Program-made: the position numbers and the translations under genes
NCBI RefSeq assembly: GCF_030690045.1
Contig: NZ_JAUYHK010000011.1
Location: forward strand, 186,001 to 250,000
Source of the DNA: Thalassospira sp.
GTDB taxonomy: Bacteria > Pseudomonadota > Alphaproteobacteria > Rhodospirillales > Thalassospiraceae
Reading direction: 5' to 3'
Length of the DNA: 64,000 nucleotides
Shown here: positions 21,807-30,007 of the stretch, one piece after another
How positions within the stretch are numbered: position 1 is the first letter of the stretch
Layout: each line of letters opens with the position of its first letter
Notes under the pieces: model-generated
Told to the model about the DNA's origin: nothing
Databases searched by the model: none
What the model saw: only the letters and a program-made list of their open reading frames with translations

Positions 21807-22289
21807 TCAGAATCCCCCGATCAACAGGCGTGCGACAATGAGAACCCCCATCCCAAACAATCCAGCCAGAACATCATCCAGCATGATTCCCATCCCGCCA
21901 CTGACCCGGCGATCAACCCAGCCAATTGGCCAGGGCTTGAGAATATCAAAAATACGAAACAGAACGAATCCGGCAAGCAGCCAACCAAGATCGGAAATTT
22001 CACCGATCAGCGGCAAGGGCAACAGACACAGCCATTGGCCAACCACCTCGTCAATGACGATTTCCCCGGCATCGTGTTGTCCGATCATTTTGCTGTAATG
22101 ATGCGATACATAAAGGCCGATCAGAAACAGGATTGCCGCCGCCCCGAAAAGCCAAGGCGTGCCATAAAGGGCAAGAATCCAGCCAAGGGGCAGGGCCGCC
22201 AGTGACCCCATGGTTCCGGGGGCTTTGGGAAACTTGCCACTGTAAAACCATGTGGCGGCAATGGTGAGGGCAAGTTGGGAAATGCGCAT
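21807..22289 (-). CDS. pgpA: Phosphatidylglycerophosphatase A
   Basis: Inner-membrane lipid phosphatase, phosphatidylglycerol phosphate to phosphatidylglycerol. 160 residues with about four membrane segments. Motifs: [13 protein letters not shown] near residue 22-34, [15 protein letters not shown] (about 72-86, with the metal-binding acidic residues), [16 protein letters not shown], and [13 protein letters not shown]. Starts the short pgpA-cinA pair, divergent from the M23 peptidase. Confidence 0.94.
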   Translation of the reverse strand: MRISQLALTIAATWFYSGKFPKAPGTMGSLAALPLGWILALYGTPWLFGAAAILFLIGLYVSHHYSKMIGQHDAGEIVIDEVVGQWLCLLPLPLIGEISDLGWLLAGFVLFRIFDILKPWPIGWVDRRVSGGMGIMLDDVLAGLFGMGVLIVARLLIGGF

Positions 22290-22364
22290 GGATTTTCTGA
22301 TTGTGAGAAGGGGCTGTTTCTTCCAACTAACACAAGCAAGATTGAAACGGGTGCTTTTTTGCGA

Positions 22365-22379
22365 TTAATCTTGCGTTAA
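22365..22379. promoter_or_regulatory. Perfect CtrA-type box TTAA-N7-TTAA
   Basis: TTAA at 22365-22368 and 22376-22379 with a 7-nt spacer, matching the established CtrA consensus of alphaproteobacteria. It lies 76 bp before the pgpA start (minus) and 158 bp before the M23 peptidase start (plus). Functional occupancy is inference. Confidence 0.45.
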
Positions 22380-22499
22380 CGGGCTTGCCTGATTGCTGCG
22401 TAACAGGTAGCGTAAAGAAAAATAGATGACTGGCTCTGGATCGCTCTGATTGCGATATGGGGGACGCTGGTTAAAATCAAGAGTGTGTGGGTTGATAAT

Positions 22500-22512
22500 T
22501 GTCATTGTGACA
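22500..22512. repeat. Palindrome TGTCA-TTG-TGACA before the M23 peptidase gene
   Basis: Perfect 5-bp arms with a 3-nt centre, 25 bp upstream of the start codon. A possible operator overlapping the leader; no matching site found elsewhere. Confidence 0.3.
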
Positions 22513-22537
22513 CGGGTAGTAGGGGTAAGACGCGCAG

Positions 22538-23863
22538 ATGTCGGTGCTGACACGCATTCGCCGCCGTATTGATAAATGGTTTCCTTACCGCGAGGTTCTG
22601 GTCCGGTCGAACGATGCCGTCATCCAGTTACGCTTTGGGAAATTCAAACAATTAGCCCTGACGATCATCGGGGCGATGGTCTTGACGTGGACGGTGGGTG
22701 TTACCGGATATTCTTGGTATATGGATCAAAGGCTCAGTCTGCGTGAAGAACAATTGTTCCGCAGCGAACTGGCCTATAACGAACTGATCAATCGCGTTAC
22801 CGAAAGCCAGCGCCGGTTTGGCGAAATTACCACCCAGATCGAAGGCACCCATCGCAATCTGTTGCAGATGGCCGAAACCAATCAGCGTCTTCAGGCCCGC
22901 GTTCAGGATTTCAGCGTCAAGCTGGCCGACAGCGAGAAAGAAAAAGTCCGGATTTCAGTTCTGCGCACCTCAATGGATAACCAGATGGGGGCCTTGCAGC
23001 AACAAATCGACGGTATTACCAACCGCAATCTGGCATTGCGCGATGAACTGGAAACGGTTGAAACCGTGATGTCACGGGTGATGCGTGAACGCGATCAGGC
23101 GGTTGAACGCAGCAAAAACCTTCAGCGCGACCTTGCCGACGCCAGACAAAGAATTGTCGATCTGCATACGGTGCAAAAACAGGCGATGGAGCGTGTGGCC
23201 GAGCATGCTGACAGTTCGATTTCCGAACTTGAATCCGTTTTGAAAATGACGGGCTTGCCGGTTGAATCGCTGCTTGGCGACTCTTTTGACGATGTTTCAC
23301 CGCCCGGTGTTGGCGGACCTTTTATCGAATTTCGCCCGGAAACACCGGAAGACGAAGTGTTTTTGAATGCGGCTCTTGCTGTTGGCAGCCGCATGAACCA
23401 GCTTGCCAGTTTACAAAATGTGATCAAGCGCATGCCGCTAGGCGACCCGGCAGACACTTATTATGTGTCAAGCCTGTTTGGCAAACGCAAGGACCCGTTC
23501 AACAACAAATGGGCCTATCATTCTGGGGTGGATCTTGCGGCCCCCCTGAAAACGCCGATCTATTCGACTGGTCCGGGCAAGGTTACCTTTGCGGGCTGGA
23601 GCGAAACATACGGAAAAATGGTCGATATAGACCATGGGGGCGGCATCACAACCAGATACGCCCATCTTAACAAGATCCTCGTCAAGAAGGGTCAGGATTT
23701 GAATTATCGGGATAAAATCGCATTGATGGGAACCTCGGGTCGCAGTACCGGCAGCCATGTGCATTACGAGGTGCTGGTGAACGGCAAGGAGGTTGATCCC
23801 ATCAAGTTTATTGAGGCGGGACGCTATGTTTTCAAAGCCGAGCAAAACAACACAGACAACTAA
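22538..23863 (+). CDS. M23 family metallopeptidase (LytM domain) with coiled coil
   Basis: 441 residues. Basic cytoplasmic N-terminus, one membrane helix (about 39-60), a long periplasmic coiled coil (about 65-240), then a LytM/M23 domain (about 310-430). Zinc ligands are present: HSGVD (about 326-330) and HVHYE near residue 407, plus the YGKMVDIDHGGGITTRYAHL signature region. Likely a peptidoglycan endopeptidase. Its 3' end overlaps the bactofilin start by 38 bp, and the M23-bactofilin pairing is known to control cell shape in other bacteria. Confidence 0.93.
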   Translation: MSVLTRIRRRIDKWFPYREVLVRSNDAVIQLRFGKFKQLALTIIGAMVLTWTVGVTGYSWYMDQRLSLREEQLFRSELAYNELINRVTESQRRFGEITTQIEGTHRNLLQMAETNQRLQARVQDFSVKLADSEKEKVRISVLRTSMDNQMGALQQQIDGITNRNLALRDELETVETVMSRVMRERDQAVERSKNLQRDLADARQRIVDLHTVQKQAMERVAEHADSSISELESVLKMTGLPVESLLGDSFDDVSPPGVGGPFIEFRPETPEDEVFLNAALAVGSRMNQLASLQNVIKRMPLGDPADTYYVSSLFGKRKDPFNNKWAYHSGVDLAAPLKTPIYSTGPGKVTFAGWSETYGKMVDIDHGGGITTRYAHLNKILVKKGQDLNYRDKIALMGTSGRSTGSHVHYEVLVNGKEVDPIKFIEAGRYVFKAEQNNTDN

Positions 23864-24293
23864 AAGCACGACCCATGCATCAGGTTCTTCTGCCAAGGGA
23901 GGCCTGTCAATCATCAATGCCGATCTGCGCGTATCGGGGGATCTGATTTCGGATTCCGATGTGCAGGTCGATGGATTTGTCGATGGCGACATCCGGACAC
24001 GCAATCTTACCATTGGTCAAACAGGCGAAGTTCGCGGCGAGATCGTTGCGGACCGTATTCGCGTTTGTGGCACCATTCATGGTCAGATACGAGCCAAGGA
24101 TGTGTCACTGGCCGATAGCGCCAAGGTAATTGGCGATATTCTGCATGAAAGCCTGTCGATCGAACCGGGTGCCCATCTTGAAGGTCACTGTCGCCGCGTT
24201 GAAAGCGCGATGGCCGAAGAAGGTGGTTTGACCGTGATTCAGGCCGGACAAATTGTTGCATCCAATGTCAAGAAAGACATAAAGCTGTCGTAA
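23826..24293 (+). CDS. Bactofilin family protein
   Basis: 155 residues. Short polar, Ser/Thr-rich N-terminus (about 1-25), then a single right-handed beta-helix DUF583 domain (about 28-130: LRVSGDLISDSDVQVDGFV, GEVRGEIVADRIRVCGTI and SAKVIGDILHESLSIE), and a short tail. Bactofilins polymerise without nucleotide into membrane-attached filaments that place cell-wall enzymes. The chosen ATG at 23826 (MFSKPSKT) lies inside the peptidase gene, behind GAGGCGGGAC; an earlier in-frame ATG at 23793 is possible. Translational coupling with the peptidase is likely. Confidence 0.92.
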   Translation: MFSKPSKTTQTTKSTTHASGSSAKGGLSIINADLRVSGDLISDSDVQVDGFVDGDIRTRNLTIGQTGEVRGEIVADRIRVCGTIHGQIRAKDVSLADSAKVIGDILHESLSIEPGAHLEGHCRRVESAMAEEGGLTVIQAGQIVASNVKKDIKLS

Positions 24294-24319
24294 GACAGAT
24301 GATTGCAGACCAGAATATC

Positions 24320-24354
24320 AAAGAGGCGGCCTGTTTTGCAGACCGCCTCTTTTC
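24320..24354. terminator. Bidirectional terminator between bactofilin and haloacid dehalogenase
   Basis: AAGAGGCGG(CCTG)-TTTT-G(CAGA)CCGCCTCTTTT. It serves two convergent genes. Confidence 0.85.
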
Positions 24355-24370
24355 TTTGCCAGATAACAGA

Positions 24371-25063
24371 TCAGGATGATTGGCCGATCAGCGGCAATAA
24401 TTCATCAAGTTGCGATAATGTGGCATCGGCCTGATAGGACAGCATTTCGACCGGTTGTTGCGCCCGGTTGATCCATGCGGTTTTAAAACCGTAATGCCCG
24501 GCTCCTGCAATATCCCAGCCATTGGACGACTGAAAGGCAATTTCACCGGGATCAAGTTCAAGTGCATCGGACGCAAGTTTGTAAACAGTCGGGTGTGGTT
24601 TATAGGTTTTGATGTCATCAACGCATAGAATGGCGTCAAGAAGCGGTAAAATGCCCGATGCCTTTGCCGCCGAAATCAGCATATGCCGTGCCCCGTTGGA
24701 CAGGATGGCAATCTTGTGACCGCGTTCTTTCAAAGAGGTCAGGGTGGCGGTAACATCGGGAAAAATATCCAGAGACAGATAGGTTTCCATCAATTTCGCC
24801 CGCAGGGCAGGGTCGGTGCGCCCGGTGGCCGCCATGGCGTAGTCCAGAGAATCCCCGGTGACCGACCAGAAATCGACAAAATCGCCCATCAATGATCGCA
24901 ACCAGGTGTATTCAAGCTGTTTTTGTCGCCACAGGGTCGAAAGGCGGTCGGCCTCGTTGCCAATGCGGCTGCGGTGATGGGCAACAGCCGATCCCACATC
25001 AAACAGGGTACCATAAGCATCGAATACGAATGCGCGGCAGGACGAAAATACGTTCTCGGACAT
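24371..25063 (-). CDS. Haloacid dehalogenase type II
   Basis: 230-residue HAD hydrolase. Nucleophile Asp15 in VFDAYGTLFD, SNG motif AILSNGARHM (about 120), Lys in KTYKPHP (about 153), and SSNGWDIAGAGHYGFKTAW, the motif that separates type II 2-haloacid dehalogenases from phosphatases. Predicted to hydrolyse L-2-haloalkanoic acids to D-2-hydroxy acids. True substrate unproven. Separate from its neighbours: it starts 32 bp after the lytic transglycosylase stop on the same strand. Confidence 0.88.
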   Translation of the reverse strand: MSENVFSSCRAFVFDAYGTLFDVGSAVAHHRSRIGNEADRLSTLWRQKQLEYTWLRSLMGDFVDFWSVTGDSLDYAMAATGRTDPALRAKLMETYLSLDIFPDVTATLTSLKERGHKIAILSNGARHMLISAAKASGILPLLDAILCVDDIKTYKPHPTVYKLASDALELDPGEIAFQSSNGWDIAGAGHYGFKTAWINRAQQPVEMLSYQADATLSQLDELLPLIGQSS

Positions 25064-25095
25064 GTGTTCTTGCCTCCTGATTGTTGCCGTGAACG

Positions 25096-27108
25096 TTACT
25101 CTTCTTCGGTGTTCATCGCGACTTCGTCGCGGGCAAAGCGGCGACGATAGACATAGGTGCCTTCCAGCACGCGCTGAACATAATTGCGGGTTTCCTTATA
25201 GGGGATCATCTCGATCCAGTCGATGGCATCGACATCCGGGTCGCGTGGATCCCCATATTCATTGATCCATTCGCGCACCCGTGTCGGTCCGGCGTTGTAA
25301 GAGGCAATCGTCAGGATTTCCTCGCCATTCCAGCGATCCAGAAGCCATGACAGATATTCCCGACCCAACTGAATGTTAAACGCCGGATCTTCGGTCAGGC
25401 GGTCAACTTCGTAATCAAGTTTCAGCGATTGCGCCAACCGCACCGCTGTCGCAGGCATGATTTGCATCAGACCGCGTGCGCCGGCATGGGAAACGGCGGT
25501 TGTGCTGAACAGGCTTTCCTGCCGGATGATGGCATGGACAAGACCGGGGTCAGGTTTTTTGCCCAGCGGCACCAGATCATGGACCGGGTAGGCGGCATCA
25601 AGATATGCCCCGCCAGATTGAATACCACGCTTTGCCGCCAGCACGGCCAGATCGGTGCGGCCATATTCCCGCGCCATTTCAGTGGCCATTGCCAGCATTT
25701 CCGGGCTGTTGCCCTGTTCGACAAGCGCCATGACAAATGGCCGGATCACATTACCAAGCCCCATATTGCCCAGCGTGCGCGAAACAATTGTCAGTTCATT
25801 TTTCTCGAATTCATCCCGTTGTTCCGGGGTTGGAACAGGCTGTTCAACGGAATAACTGATGGCCCCGCCCAATTCATCATTGGCCAGTTGCCCATAATAG
25901 GTATGGGCATGGGTTGCCGCGATCTGGAACCATTCCTGTGCCTGTTGACTATCCCCAGCTGCCTTGCTCGCACGTCCTGCCCAATAGGCCCCGCGCGATT
26001 TGCTGATGGGAAACTGGACAACTTCGTACAGGTTTTGGAAATGCGCCAAGGCAATGCGCGAATCCCCAAGGAATTGCAGCGCAATCCAGCCTGCAAGCCA
26101 TTCGGCATCGGCAATATCGGCCGCCTGGGTCTGCCCGTGATTGGCAACCAGCTGATAGGCGTCGGTGATGTGACCTTTTTGCAAGGCGCGCCGCGAAAGA
26201 ATGGCCTTTTCAAGCCACCAGTATTCAGGACGGATGGAAATATAGGCAAGGTCATTGGCCTGATTCAGAAGCATATCACGGGCTTCCTGATCGCGCCCCT
26301 TGATGCGCCGCCAGCGAACCCGTTCATACACAAGGCCGGGATCATTCTGATATTTCTGAGGAACGCGGGCAAGGGCACCATCCACCCCCCCGGCATCGGC
26401 CCGCAGGGCCATGCGCGCCAGTGCCAGACGGCGGTAATCCTCGTTGACATACTTCATCGTGCGTTCGGCAGGGCCGGTTCGGCCTTCCCACAACAGGCGG
26501 TCAAGTCGCTGCTGATAGACGGTTTGATCGATATATTTGCCATAGCGGTCAATGAAACGTTTTTCCTGACCAGAGCCGAAATTTTCATGCACCCAGCTAT
26601 GGGTGATCAGCTGAATGGCGGCTTCTTCCTGACCGGCAGAGAGCAATGCCGAAATCTGGCGGGTAGCGCCATCAGCCGTCACCGGCGAGGATCGCTTGAA
26701 CCACTCCAGAATGTCTGCATCAGGCACGGCATCGGTCATGACTTCTTCTGCACGCTGGCGTAAAAGTGCCTGACTGGGCCATGTTGGGTTGGCGTCGATG
26801 AAATGGGTGATTTCGGCAAAGGACCGCCCGGAATTGGGGCTGACCAGCCACATCCACTCAATCGCCTTTTGCATCAGGGGGTCATCAAAGGCCGGAAGAA
26901 ATTGTTGCACCTTTTTGGTGCTGCCCTGTTCAAGAGCGGCAAGAAAGACGTTCAGGCGTGCCCGGCTGATACTGGAAAATGCCGGTGACGGCGGTGCGAT
27001 CAGCAACGGCGATTCTTCCTGTGCCGCACTTGCCGGGCCTGCGAGAAAAAAAGATGCACCAAGGACGGCAGCACAGATAGAAAGCCGACCGGATATAGGA
27101 AACGCCAT
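25096..27108 (-). CDS. Soluble lytic murein transglycosylase (Slt70-type)
   Basis: 670 residues. Signal peptide (about 1-28, cleavage after PASAA), a long alpha-helical superhelix (about 45-480) and a C-terminal SLT domain (about 500-640). The catalytic Glu is in AIIRQESLF, followed by the family GLMQIMPATA, NIQLGREYL and ASYNAGPTRV. It cleaves glycan strands between MurNAc and GlcNAc in the periplasm with 1,6-anhydro product. Divergent from dapA. Confidence 0.95.
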   Translation of the reverse strand: MAFPISGRLSICAAVLGASFFLAGPASAAQEESPLLIAPPSPAFSSISRARLNVFLAALEQGSTKKVQQFLPAFDDPLMQKAIEWMWLVSPNSGRSFAEITHFIDANPTWPSQALLRQRAEEVMTDAVPDADILEWFKRSSPVTADGATRQISALLSAGQEEAAIQLITHSWVHENFGSGQEKRFIDRYGKYIDQTVYQQRLDRLLWEGRTGPAERTMKYVNEDYRRLALARMALRADAGGVDGALARVPQKYQNDPGLVYERVRWRRIKGRDQEARDMLLNQANDLAYISIRPEYWWLEKAILSRRALQKGHITDAYQLVANHGQTQAADIADAEWLAGWIALQFLGDSRIALAHFQNLYEVVQFPISKSRGAYWAGRASKAAGDSQQAQEWFQIAATHAHTYYGQLANDELGGAISYSVEQPVPTPEQRDEFEKNELTIVSRTLGNMGLGNVIRPFVMALVEQGNSPEMLAMATEMAREYGRTDLAVLAAKRGIQSGGAYLDAAYPVHDLVPLGKKPDPGLVHAIIRQESLFSTTAVSHAGARGLMQIMPATAVRLAQSLKLDYEVDRLTEDPAFNIQLGREYLSWLLDRWNGEEILTIASYNAGPTRVREWINEYGDPRDPDVDAIDWIEMIPYKETRNYVQRVLEGTYVYRRRFARDEVAMNTEEE

Positions 27109-27215
27109 CGAATAAAACCCCTTATGTCCCCGGGCGAAAAACGCTCAAGACCATACGTATTATGGCAGTGAAATGGTCAAATGCCAAACAGTCTGCATCA
27201 TATGCGTTCTGGTGC

Positions 27216-27244
27216 TTGCCGTATTGCCGAACAGCGGCTATTTT
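27216..27244 (+). promoter_or_regulatory. Likely sigma-70-type promoter of dapA
   Basis: TTGCCG (27216-27221), 17-bp spacer, TATTTT (27239-27244), 39 bp before the dapA ATG. Good spacing, moderate hexamers. Confidence 0.5.
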
Positions 27245-27283
27245 CGCCTCCGCTTTAATCCACGCCAAGATTTGGAGATATCG

Positions 27284-28162
27284 ATGTTTAAAGGTTCGAT
27301 TACCGCTTTGATCACCCCATTCACGCCGAATGGTGCGATCGACGAAAAAGCGTTCCTGTCTTTTGTGGATTGGCAACTTAAACAGGGAACGACGGGGGTT
27401 GTGCCGGTTGGCACTACCGGAGAGTCACCGACTCTCAGCCATGCCGAACATCATCGTGTGGTCGAATTGACCCTCGAAGTTGCCAAGGGGCGTGGCCCGG
27501 TGATTGCCGGTACCGGTTCCAATTCAACGGTCGAGGCGATTTCGCTGACCCGTCATGCCCAGAATGCCGGGGCCGATGCTGCGCTTGTTGTGACACCTTA
27601 TTATAACAAGCCCAGCCAGCGCGGCCTGTTTGCACATTACAAGGCGATACATGACGCCACCGACATTCCGATTATTATTTATAATATTCCGGGCCGTTCA
27701 GTGATCGACATGTCAGTCGATACCATGGCGCAACTGGCGAAATTACCGCGCATCGTCGGGGTCAAGGACGCCACCAGCGATCTGGAACGTCCAGCCTTGA
27801 CCCGTCTGGCGGCAGGCCCTGATTTTTGCCAACTTTCGGGCGAAGATGCCACGATCCTTGCCTTTCTGGCACAGGGCGGTCATGGCTGCATTTCGGTGAC
27901 GGCCAATATTGCCCCGAAACTGTGTTCGGATTTGCATGCGGCATGGCAGGCCGGTGATATCGCGCGCGCACAGCAATTGAATTACCGGCTGATGCCGGTG
28001 CACAAGGCGATGTTCTGTGAAGGCAATCCGGGGCCGGTAAAATATGCCGCCGAGCTTTTGGGGTTGTGTGGATCGCATATGCGACTGCCGATGGTCGAAA
28101 TCGCCGATGAATCAAAGCAGCGTGTGGAAACCGCGTTGCGGAATGCCGGCATCCTGTCTTGA
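27284..28162 (+). CDS. dapA: 4-hydroxy-tetrahydrodipicolinate synthase
   Basis: First committed step to lysine and diaminopimelate. 292 residues, TIM barrel. GTTGESPTL at 43-51, Tyr107 in VTPYYNKP, Tyr133 in IIYNIPGR and the Schiff-base Lys161 in VGVKDAT. The start at 27284 (MFKGSITAL) follows GGAG at 27274; an upstream in-frame ATG at 27173 would run through the promoter and is rejected. Followed 28 bp later by smpB, a common alphaproteobacterial pairing. Confidence 0.97.
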   Translation: MFKGSITALITPFTPNGAIDEKAFLSFVDWQLKQGTTGVVPVGTTGESPTLSHAEHHRVVELTLEVAKGRGPVIAGTGSNSTVEAISLTRHAQNAGADAALVVTPYYNKPSQRGLFAHYKAIHDATDIPIIIYNIPGRSVIDMSVDTMAQLAKLPRIVGVKDATSDLERPALTRLAAGPDFCQLSGEDATILAFLAQGGHGCISVTANIAPKLCSDLHAAWQAGDIARAQQLNYRLMPVHKAMFCEGNPGPVKYAAELLGLCGSHMRLPMVEIADESKQRVETALRNAGILS

Positions 28163-28193
28163 TCAGGACAGGTGCGGCCTGTAAGTTTTTGTG

Positions 28194-28673
28194 ATGGCGA
28201 CGAAAAAAGAGACGATAACGACGAACAAGGTTGTGGCGCAGAACCGCCGTGCCCGTTTTGATTATTTCCTGACGGAAACATTCGAGGCGGGACTGGTTTT
28301 GCAGGGCACCGAGGTGAAATCCTTGCGGGCAGGCAAGGGCAACATTCAGGAATCCTATGCCGAACCAAAAAATGGCGAAATCTGGCTGATCAATGCCTAT
28401 ATTCCTGAATATCAAAGCAAGATGGCGTTCGGGCATGAAGAACGCCGTCCACGCAAATTATTGTTGCGCAAACGCGAGGTAATCAGGCTGTCGGATGCGG
28501 TTGGCCGCAAGGGCATTACGCTGGTGCCGGTCAAAATCTATTTCAATGACCGGGGCATCGCCAAAATCGAAATTGCGATTGCCGAAGGCAAGAAGAAATC
28601 CGACAAACGCGATGCCGTCAAGGAACGTGACTGGCAACGTGACAAGGCACGAATCCTGCGCGATCATGGCTGA
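28194..28673 (+). CDS. smpB: SsrA-binding protein SmpB
   Basis: Binds tmRNA for ribosome rescue. 159 residues with the OB-fold core: [39 protein letters not shown], and the basic C-terminal tail [21 protein letters not shown] that reaches into the ribosomal decoding site. The ATG at 28194 directly follows an in-frame GTG (28191). The ribosome binding site is weak, suggesting coupling to dapA. No ssrA gene is seen in the window. Confidence 0.96.
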   Translation: MATKKETITTNKVVAQNRRARFDYFLTETFEAGLVLQGTEVKSLRAGKGNIQESYAEPKNGEIWLINAYIPEYQSKMAFGHEERRPRKLLLRKREVIRLSDAVGRKGITLVPVKIYFNDRGIAKIEIAIAEGKKKSDKRDAVKERDWQRDKARILRDHG

Positions 28674-28724
28674 ATACCATGTCACAACCCTGCGATCAGG
28701 CTTGATTTCCGGGTAAGGCATCAT

Positions 28725-28763
28725 AAATGGCGCAGACAGGGTGAACGTGTCTGCGCCATTTTC
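28725..28763 (+). terminator. Terminator after smpB
   Basis: Perfect 14-bp stem AAATGGCGCAGACA / TGTCTGCGCCATTT with a 9-nt loop, followed by a short TTC run. Strong stem, weak T tract. Confidence 0.7.
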
Positions 28764-28791
28764 CGTATGACACAGGAACAGGAGGGGCAGC

Positions 28792-29451
28792 ATGGCCAAC
28801 GGGTTTAGCGGCAAGATCAAGCAAAAACTGATTGAGGCCAAACAGAAATGGGCCGAAAATGGCCGTCTTCTGACCGGTGTCACCGACCCTGACAAGGAAA
28901 ACCGATTGCCGCCGGGGCAACGTCAGGTGAAAGATTGGCCGGTACTGGATCTGGGTATTACACCGCAAATCACGCCCGATGAATTTCGTCTGACCATTGA
29001 TGGCGAAGTGGAAAATCCGGTGATGCTGGATATGGATGGGGTGCTACGCCTGCCTGCCATGTATGATAAAAGCGATATTCATTGTGTCACCAGTTGGTCG
29101 CGATACGATAATCACTGGCAGGGTGTATCGGCACATGCACTTACCGGTCTGGTGCGCCCGACGGCGGCGGCAAAGCATGTCCTGTTCACCGCGCATGACG
29201 GGTACACGACCAATGTGCGGATCGACCAGTTTCTCGATGACGATGTGTTGCTGGCCCATCATTGGGAAGATCAGCCGATTACCGCCGAACATGGCGGGCC
29301 GGTGCGTGTCGTGATTCCCAAACTTTATTTCTGGAAAAGCGCGAAATGGATTCGAAAAATCAGTTTTTCTGAGACCGACCATCCGGGATTTTGGGAAGTG
29401 CGCGGCTATCATAACAATGCAGAACCCTGGGCGGAGGAACGTTATGGTTAA
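28792..29451 (+). CDS. Sulfite oxidase-like molybdopterin oxidoreductase
   Basis: 219 residues, only the molybdopterin-binding domain of the sulfite oxidase fold. The probable molybdenum-ligand Cys98 is in SDIHCVTSWS, followed by W-x-GV, TAHDGYTTN and GGPVRVVIPKLYFWKSAKWI. There is no Tat or Sec signal, so it is probably cytoplasmic, unlike MsrP. Substrate unknown. AGGAGGG lies about 8 nt before the ATG. Its stop overlaps the next gene's start by 8 bp (ATGGTTAA). Confidence 0.88.
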   Translation: MANGFSGKIKQKLIEAKQKWAENGRLLTGVTDPDKENRLPPGQRQVKDWPVLDLGITPQITPDEFRLTIDGEVENPVMLDMDGVLRLPAMYDKSDIHCVTSWSRYDNHWQGVSAHALTGLVRPTAAAKHVLFTAHDGYTTNVRIDQFLDDDVLLAHHWEDQPITAEHGGPVRVVIPKLYFWKSAKWIRKISFSETDHPGFWEVRGYHNNAEPWAEERYG

Positions 29452-30007
29452 ACCAGCAATCCTGATCGGGGCTTGTATCATGACCTTTTCCGCAATAATG
29501 CCCGCCACTGCGCAAGAGGCCCCGATGAATGCCCATCAGTTTACATTTTCATCGATTGATGGCGGCGATTTTGCCCTTTCGCAGTATCGCGGCAAGGCGG
29601 TTCTGGTGGTGAATACCGCATCGTTTTGTGGTTTTACTCGGCAATATACCGCCCTTCAAGCGCTGTGGAGCCAACGGCGTGAACAGGGACTGGTCGTTCT
29701 GGGCGTACCGTCCGGGGATTTTGGCGGGCAGGAATATGAGTCAGAGGCCGAAATCAAGGACTTCTGCGATGTCAATTTTGATGTGGATTTTCCGATGACC
29801 ACCCGTGAAAAGGTGAGCGGAGCGGATGCTCATCCGTTTTATCAATGGGCCCGCGCCGAGTTGGGCGAAGATCAGGCCCCGAAATGGAATTTCCATAAAT
29901 ATCTGGTGGGGCCGAATGGCGATCTGGTCGCCAGTTTTGCAACACGGGTCACACCGGATGATCCGGTAATTTGGGATGCCATCGACATCGCGCTTTCTCG
30001 ACCGTGA
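29444..30007 (+). CDS. Glutathione peroxidase family protein, exported
   Basis: 187 residues. Signal peptide (about 1-23, cleavage after ATAQ), then the GPx fold: peroxidatic Cys62 in NTASFCGFTRQYT, GVPSGDFGGQEYE (Gln of the catalytic triad) and WNFHKYLVGPNGDL (Trp). Uses Cys, not selenocysteine, and so may accept thioredoxin as donor. The ATG at 29444 has GGAGGAAC just upstream and overlaps the sulfite-oxidase-like gene, so the two are co-translated. Confidence 0.9.
   Translation: MVKPAILIGACIMTFSAIMPATAQEAPMNAHQFTFSSIDGGDFALSQYRGKAVLVVNTASFCGFTRQYTALQALWSQRREQGLVVLGVPSGDFGGQEYESEAEIKDFCDVNFDVDFPMTTREKVSGADAHPFYQWARAELGEDQAPKWNFHKYLVGPNGDLVASFATRVTPDDPVIWDAIDIALSRP

Noticed and set aside
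25429-26763. 444-codon open frame antisense to the lytic transglycosylase
   Set aside because: Shadow of the transglycosylase reading frame; Cys/His/Arg-rich nonsense composition.
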